Shown piece after piece: positions 61,462-64,000 of a stretch of 64,000 nt of DNA. The stretch's first letter is position 1. Each line of letters opens with the position of its first letter. The notes beneath the pieces were generated by a model. That model was not told the DNA's origin and ran no database searches. It was given only the letters and a program-made list of their open reading frames with translations. The stretch is from Rhizophagus irregularis (taxonomy: Eukaryota; Glomeromycota; Glomeromycetes; Glomerales; Glomeraceae), in the NCBI RefSeq assembly GCF_026210795.1, contig NC_089444.1, positions 610,501-674,500 of the forward strand, given 5' to 3'. Both the position numbers and the translations under genes were made by a program.

Positions 61462-61982
61462 CACGTGATAAATATATGTGACACACCCTTACTTTAATAT
61501 ATAACCCAAAAAATTCTTCGATCACGTGATCTGTTTTTATTTATCACATCGTCCGAAGTTTCACTGTTTATATTCATCTGAGGGACTTAGATTTTTTCAA
61601 GTAGATGAAATTCTATTTGTCACGTTTTATTCATCACATCCTAAATTCTTCGATCATGTGTCAGTGCATAACGCCGGCCGAGTTCGAATAATTTTCTGGG
61701 TGCCGTTGGGGTAGTTTTACTTTAATGCATAGTCACGTGAAAGAGTCACGCCCGTGTACAACGTATACGCGACACCATACAGACGTACAAAGCACACCGT
61801 ACACTACATGTTTCCTGCGTTTCCTGCGTACCCTAAAATTATTTATTGATTTTGACAAACAGTCTAACGTGGGACAGCAGAATTACTTCTTATTAAAATT
61901 ATTTTTTTTTGCTGCATGGACATGATTTGCGAACTACACAAATTTTGTATCTTATTTCGTGACACCAAATTTCTATAAATAG
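61462..61982 (+). promoter_or_regulatory. Promoter region of kinase copy D
   Basis: CACGTG occurs three times (61462, 61523, 61734). The conserved block (AGTCTAACGTGGGACAG ... TTTTTTTTTGCTGCATGGA) starts at about 61861. TATA box CTATAAATAG lies at 61973-61982, about 90 bp before the ATG. The promoter seems complete although the gene behind it is broken. Confidence 0.6.
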
Positions 61983-62070
61983 TACAAAAATTTTTTTCTT
62001 TCTCTTTTTTTAAATTTTTTCAACGTAAAATTAACTCCCACAGTAAAAACTAACTACCGCAGTAATAACA

Positions 62071-62190
62071 ATGTCTAATAGCACTGAACTTAAAATGACT
62101 GATAATTCAAATGAGTGGATTAATTGGATTGAAGAATCTATTGCGAAAAAACAAATTAAATATTATGACTATAATCATTTTAATAATATA
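62071..62190 (+). pseudogene. Kinase copy D, 5' fragment interrupted by insertion
   Basis: The first 40 codons (MSNSTELKMTDNSNEWINWI ... YDYNHFNNI) match copy C closely. The match stops at 62190, exactly one residue before the QEIGFG glycine loop, and the inverted-repeat element begins. The rest of the copy, if present, lies beyond the window. Confidence 0.85.
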
Positions 62191-64000
62191 CTAGTGTACT
62201 TTTGGATATAGTGAGTGAGTTTTATACTAATACTACTAATAAATTAATAAAAGATTTTTTTATAACAATAGATTGTGTTTAGTGAGATTTATAAAAAATT
62301 TAATGAGATTTCTTTTTAGTAATAGTTTGGTATAAAAAAATTTTCTGGGATTTTTTTTTAATAACAATATGTTGATAGTAGACAATTAACTTGTTAATAA
62401 TTGTTTTTTAGTAAGATTTTTTTATAGTTCACAGTAACACTAATATTACTAGTAAGTAATATAAATGAAAGATTTTTATAACAATAGATTACATTTAATA
62501 AGGTTAATAAAAAAATTTTCTGAGATTTATTTTAATAACAATAGGTATGATAAATTTTTGGTGATTATTTTTTTTAGTAACAATAGATTGGTAATAGACA
62601 ATAAAAAATGTTGTGAAAACATTAAAAACTGAACTGATAATGAATTGGTAAATCAGATCAGTTTTGGTCGCAGTAATAATTGTCTATTACCAATCTATTG
62701 CTATTAAAAAAAAAATCACCAAAAATTTTATCATATCTATTGTTATTTAAATAAATCCCAGAAAATTTTATATATTGTACTATACTAATTTGTCATAAAA
62801 AAAATTCCAGAAACTGATCTATTATATTAATAAAAAATCTAAAAAATTTTTTATATCTCTCCATTATAATATAGTACTGATCTGTTGTTATCAAAAAAAT
62901 TTTTTATATTGATTTATTGACTCTATTGTTAAAAAAAAATTCAGAAAATATATTTATATCAATCTATTATTAAAAAAAAAGTTAAAATTTTTTTATATCT
63001 ATTCATTGTACTATACCAATCTATTGTTATTAAAAAAAGTCTCAGTAAATTTTTTGTATTGATCTATTGTTATTAAAAAAAATCTCCCAAAATTTTTTTA
63101 TATGTCATTAAATATAATCTATTTATAAAAAATCTTTTATTAACTCATTAAACTAACTATTAATACCTATTAGTAGTAGTATTACTGGAAAAAATCTTAC
63201 TAAAAAACAATTATTAATTGAACAAATTAATAATCAGTTGTCTATTACCAATCTATTGTTATTAAAAAAAATCACAAAAAAATTTATTAAATTAGTCCAT
63301 TGTACTATACCTATCTATTGTTATTAAAATAATCCCAGAAAATTTTATATCTAGTAACTATTGTACTATACCAATCTAGTATTGTTATTAAAAAAAAATC
63401 CTTAAAATTTTTTATTTCTATCCATTATACCATACTGATCTATTGTTATTAAAAAAAATCCAGAAAATTTTATACTGATATAATGACTTATTGCTAAAAA
63501 AAAATCCCAGAAAATATATTCATATCAATCTATTATTAAAAAAAAAGAATTCAGAAATATTTTTTTATATCTATACATTGTATTATACCAATCTGTTATT
63601 ATTAAAATAGATCCCAGAAAATTTTATTATATCTATCTATTGTACTATACCATTCTATTATACAGTATCTCAAAAAATTTTTTTATTAACCTTATTAAAT
63701 GTAATTAAAATCTTTTATTATCATTACTTATTAGTAATATTAGTGTTACTATGTTGAAGATAGGGCCGTCTGGCTAAGATAACGCATTACAAATGTTGTC
63801 TACCTACTGAGTCTAACGATCACTCGACAGTGCACACGTGGGGTACTATACGTATGACGAGTGGTTTGTAGTTTAATTATATTAGAGTAGCTTTTAGAAT
63901 CATACTATGTATACATATTCTTTTATTTTTCTACTTTAATAAAACTGCAAATGCGCTGCGATTAAAAAAAAAAAAGTAATATTAGTGTTACTGTGAACTG
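62191..64000. mobile_element. Large inverted-repeat insertion, right end outside the window
   Basis: A left part (62191-62607) of phrases like AACAATAGATTGGTAATAG is answered after a spacer (about 62608-62680) by many reverse-complement units, CTATTGTACTATACCAATCT and ATTAAAAAAAATCCCAGAAA, in tandem at roughly 60-120 bp spacing up to 63720. CAGTAACACTAATATTACT at 62431-62449 reappears inverted at 63732-63750 and 63974-63993. Probably a foldback transposon with internally amplified right arm. No ORF. Confidence 0.65.
63733..63992 (+). mobile_element. SINE-like retroposon with 18-bp target duplication
   Basis: Element about 63751-63974, ending in a 12-14 nt A tract after AATAAA. AGTAATATTAGTGTTACT flanks it at 63733-63750 and 63975-63992. 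Its 5' part (GGGCCGTCTGGCTAAGATAA) resembles a tRNA start with an A-box-like TGGCTAAGATAACG, but a good B box was not found, so the tRNA origin is uncertain. No ORF. It inserted inside the inverted-repeat element. Confidence 0.8.

Noticed and set aside
61660-61700. Possible tRNA B box (GAGTTCGAATAA)
   Set aside because: No matching A box or acceptor stem could be drawn around it.

Overview
This AT-rich eukaryotic window (long A/T runs, short GT-AG introns of about 60-115 nt, CTAAC-like branch sites) most resembles an arbuscular mycorrhizal fungus of the Rhizophagus type. The pointers are expanded tyrosine-kinase-like (TKL) kinases fused to Sel1 repeats, kinases with an SGN..IDDFI header, a Crinkler-type P-loop protein, a class II P450, F-box relics, FLYWCH/MULE transposons and many MITEs. 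The assignment rests on family recognition, not on a search. LAYOUT: 2.2-4.9 kb is a complete retroposon (15-bp target duplication, poly(A)) carrying only an RRM/coiled-coil ORF. Four same-strand copies of one kinase locus follow: A (5.97-8.28 kb, decayed), B (20.4-22.3, intact), C (25.8-27.9, intact) and D (62.07-62.19, cut off by an insertion). They share about 1 kb of upstream sequence with a CACGTG box and a conserved block. Between A and B lie a decayed ORF1-like relic (9.4-10.2), a decayed USP7/Ubp15-type deubiquitinase gene (11.6-14.3), a MULE with long terminal inverted repeats inserted near the end of that gene (14.6-17.0), and a 767-bp foldback element (19.2-20.0). The stretch 28-34 kb is mostly repeats (AT-rich tandem repeats, a polypurine tract, a microsatellite). 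34.4-37.4 kb holds a minus-strand Crinkler-like gene and 40.3-42.0 kb a minus-strand P450. 55-60.6 kb holds relics of an unknown gene and of F-box genes, broken by a hAT foldback MITE and a TA-flanked foldback. The window ends in a large inverted-repeat insertion that itself carries a SINE-like retroposon. CENTREPIECE: 47.3-52.7 kb is a kinase gene whose 5' half appears to be divided into an array of about 35 units of roughly 85-118 bp. Each unit presents a 3' splice site, exactly three nucleotides, then a 5' splice site (GTAAGT in 29 of 35). A final one-nucleotide exon precedes the kinase exon. Taken as microexons, the array is stop-free, enters from a short three-exon leader in phase 1, and with the one-nucleotide exon restores exactly the phase the kinase exon needs. 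I know of no described counterpart; it is an inference from splice signals and phase and needs RNA evidence. The kinases would act as cytoplasmic signalling proteins, with Sel1 repeats as a scaffold in A-C. No operon-like organisation is expected or seen.
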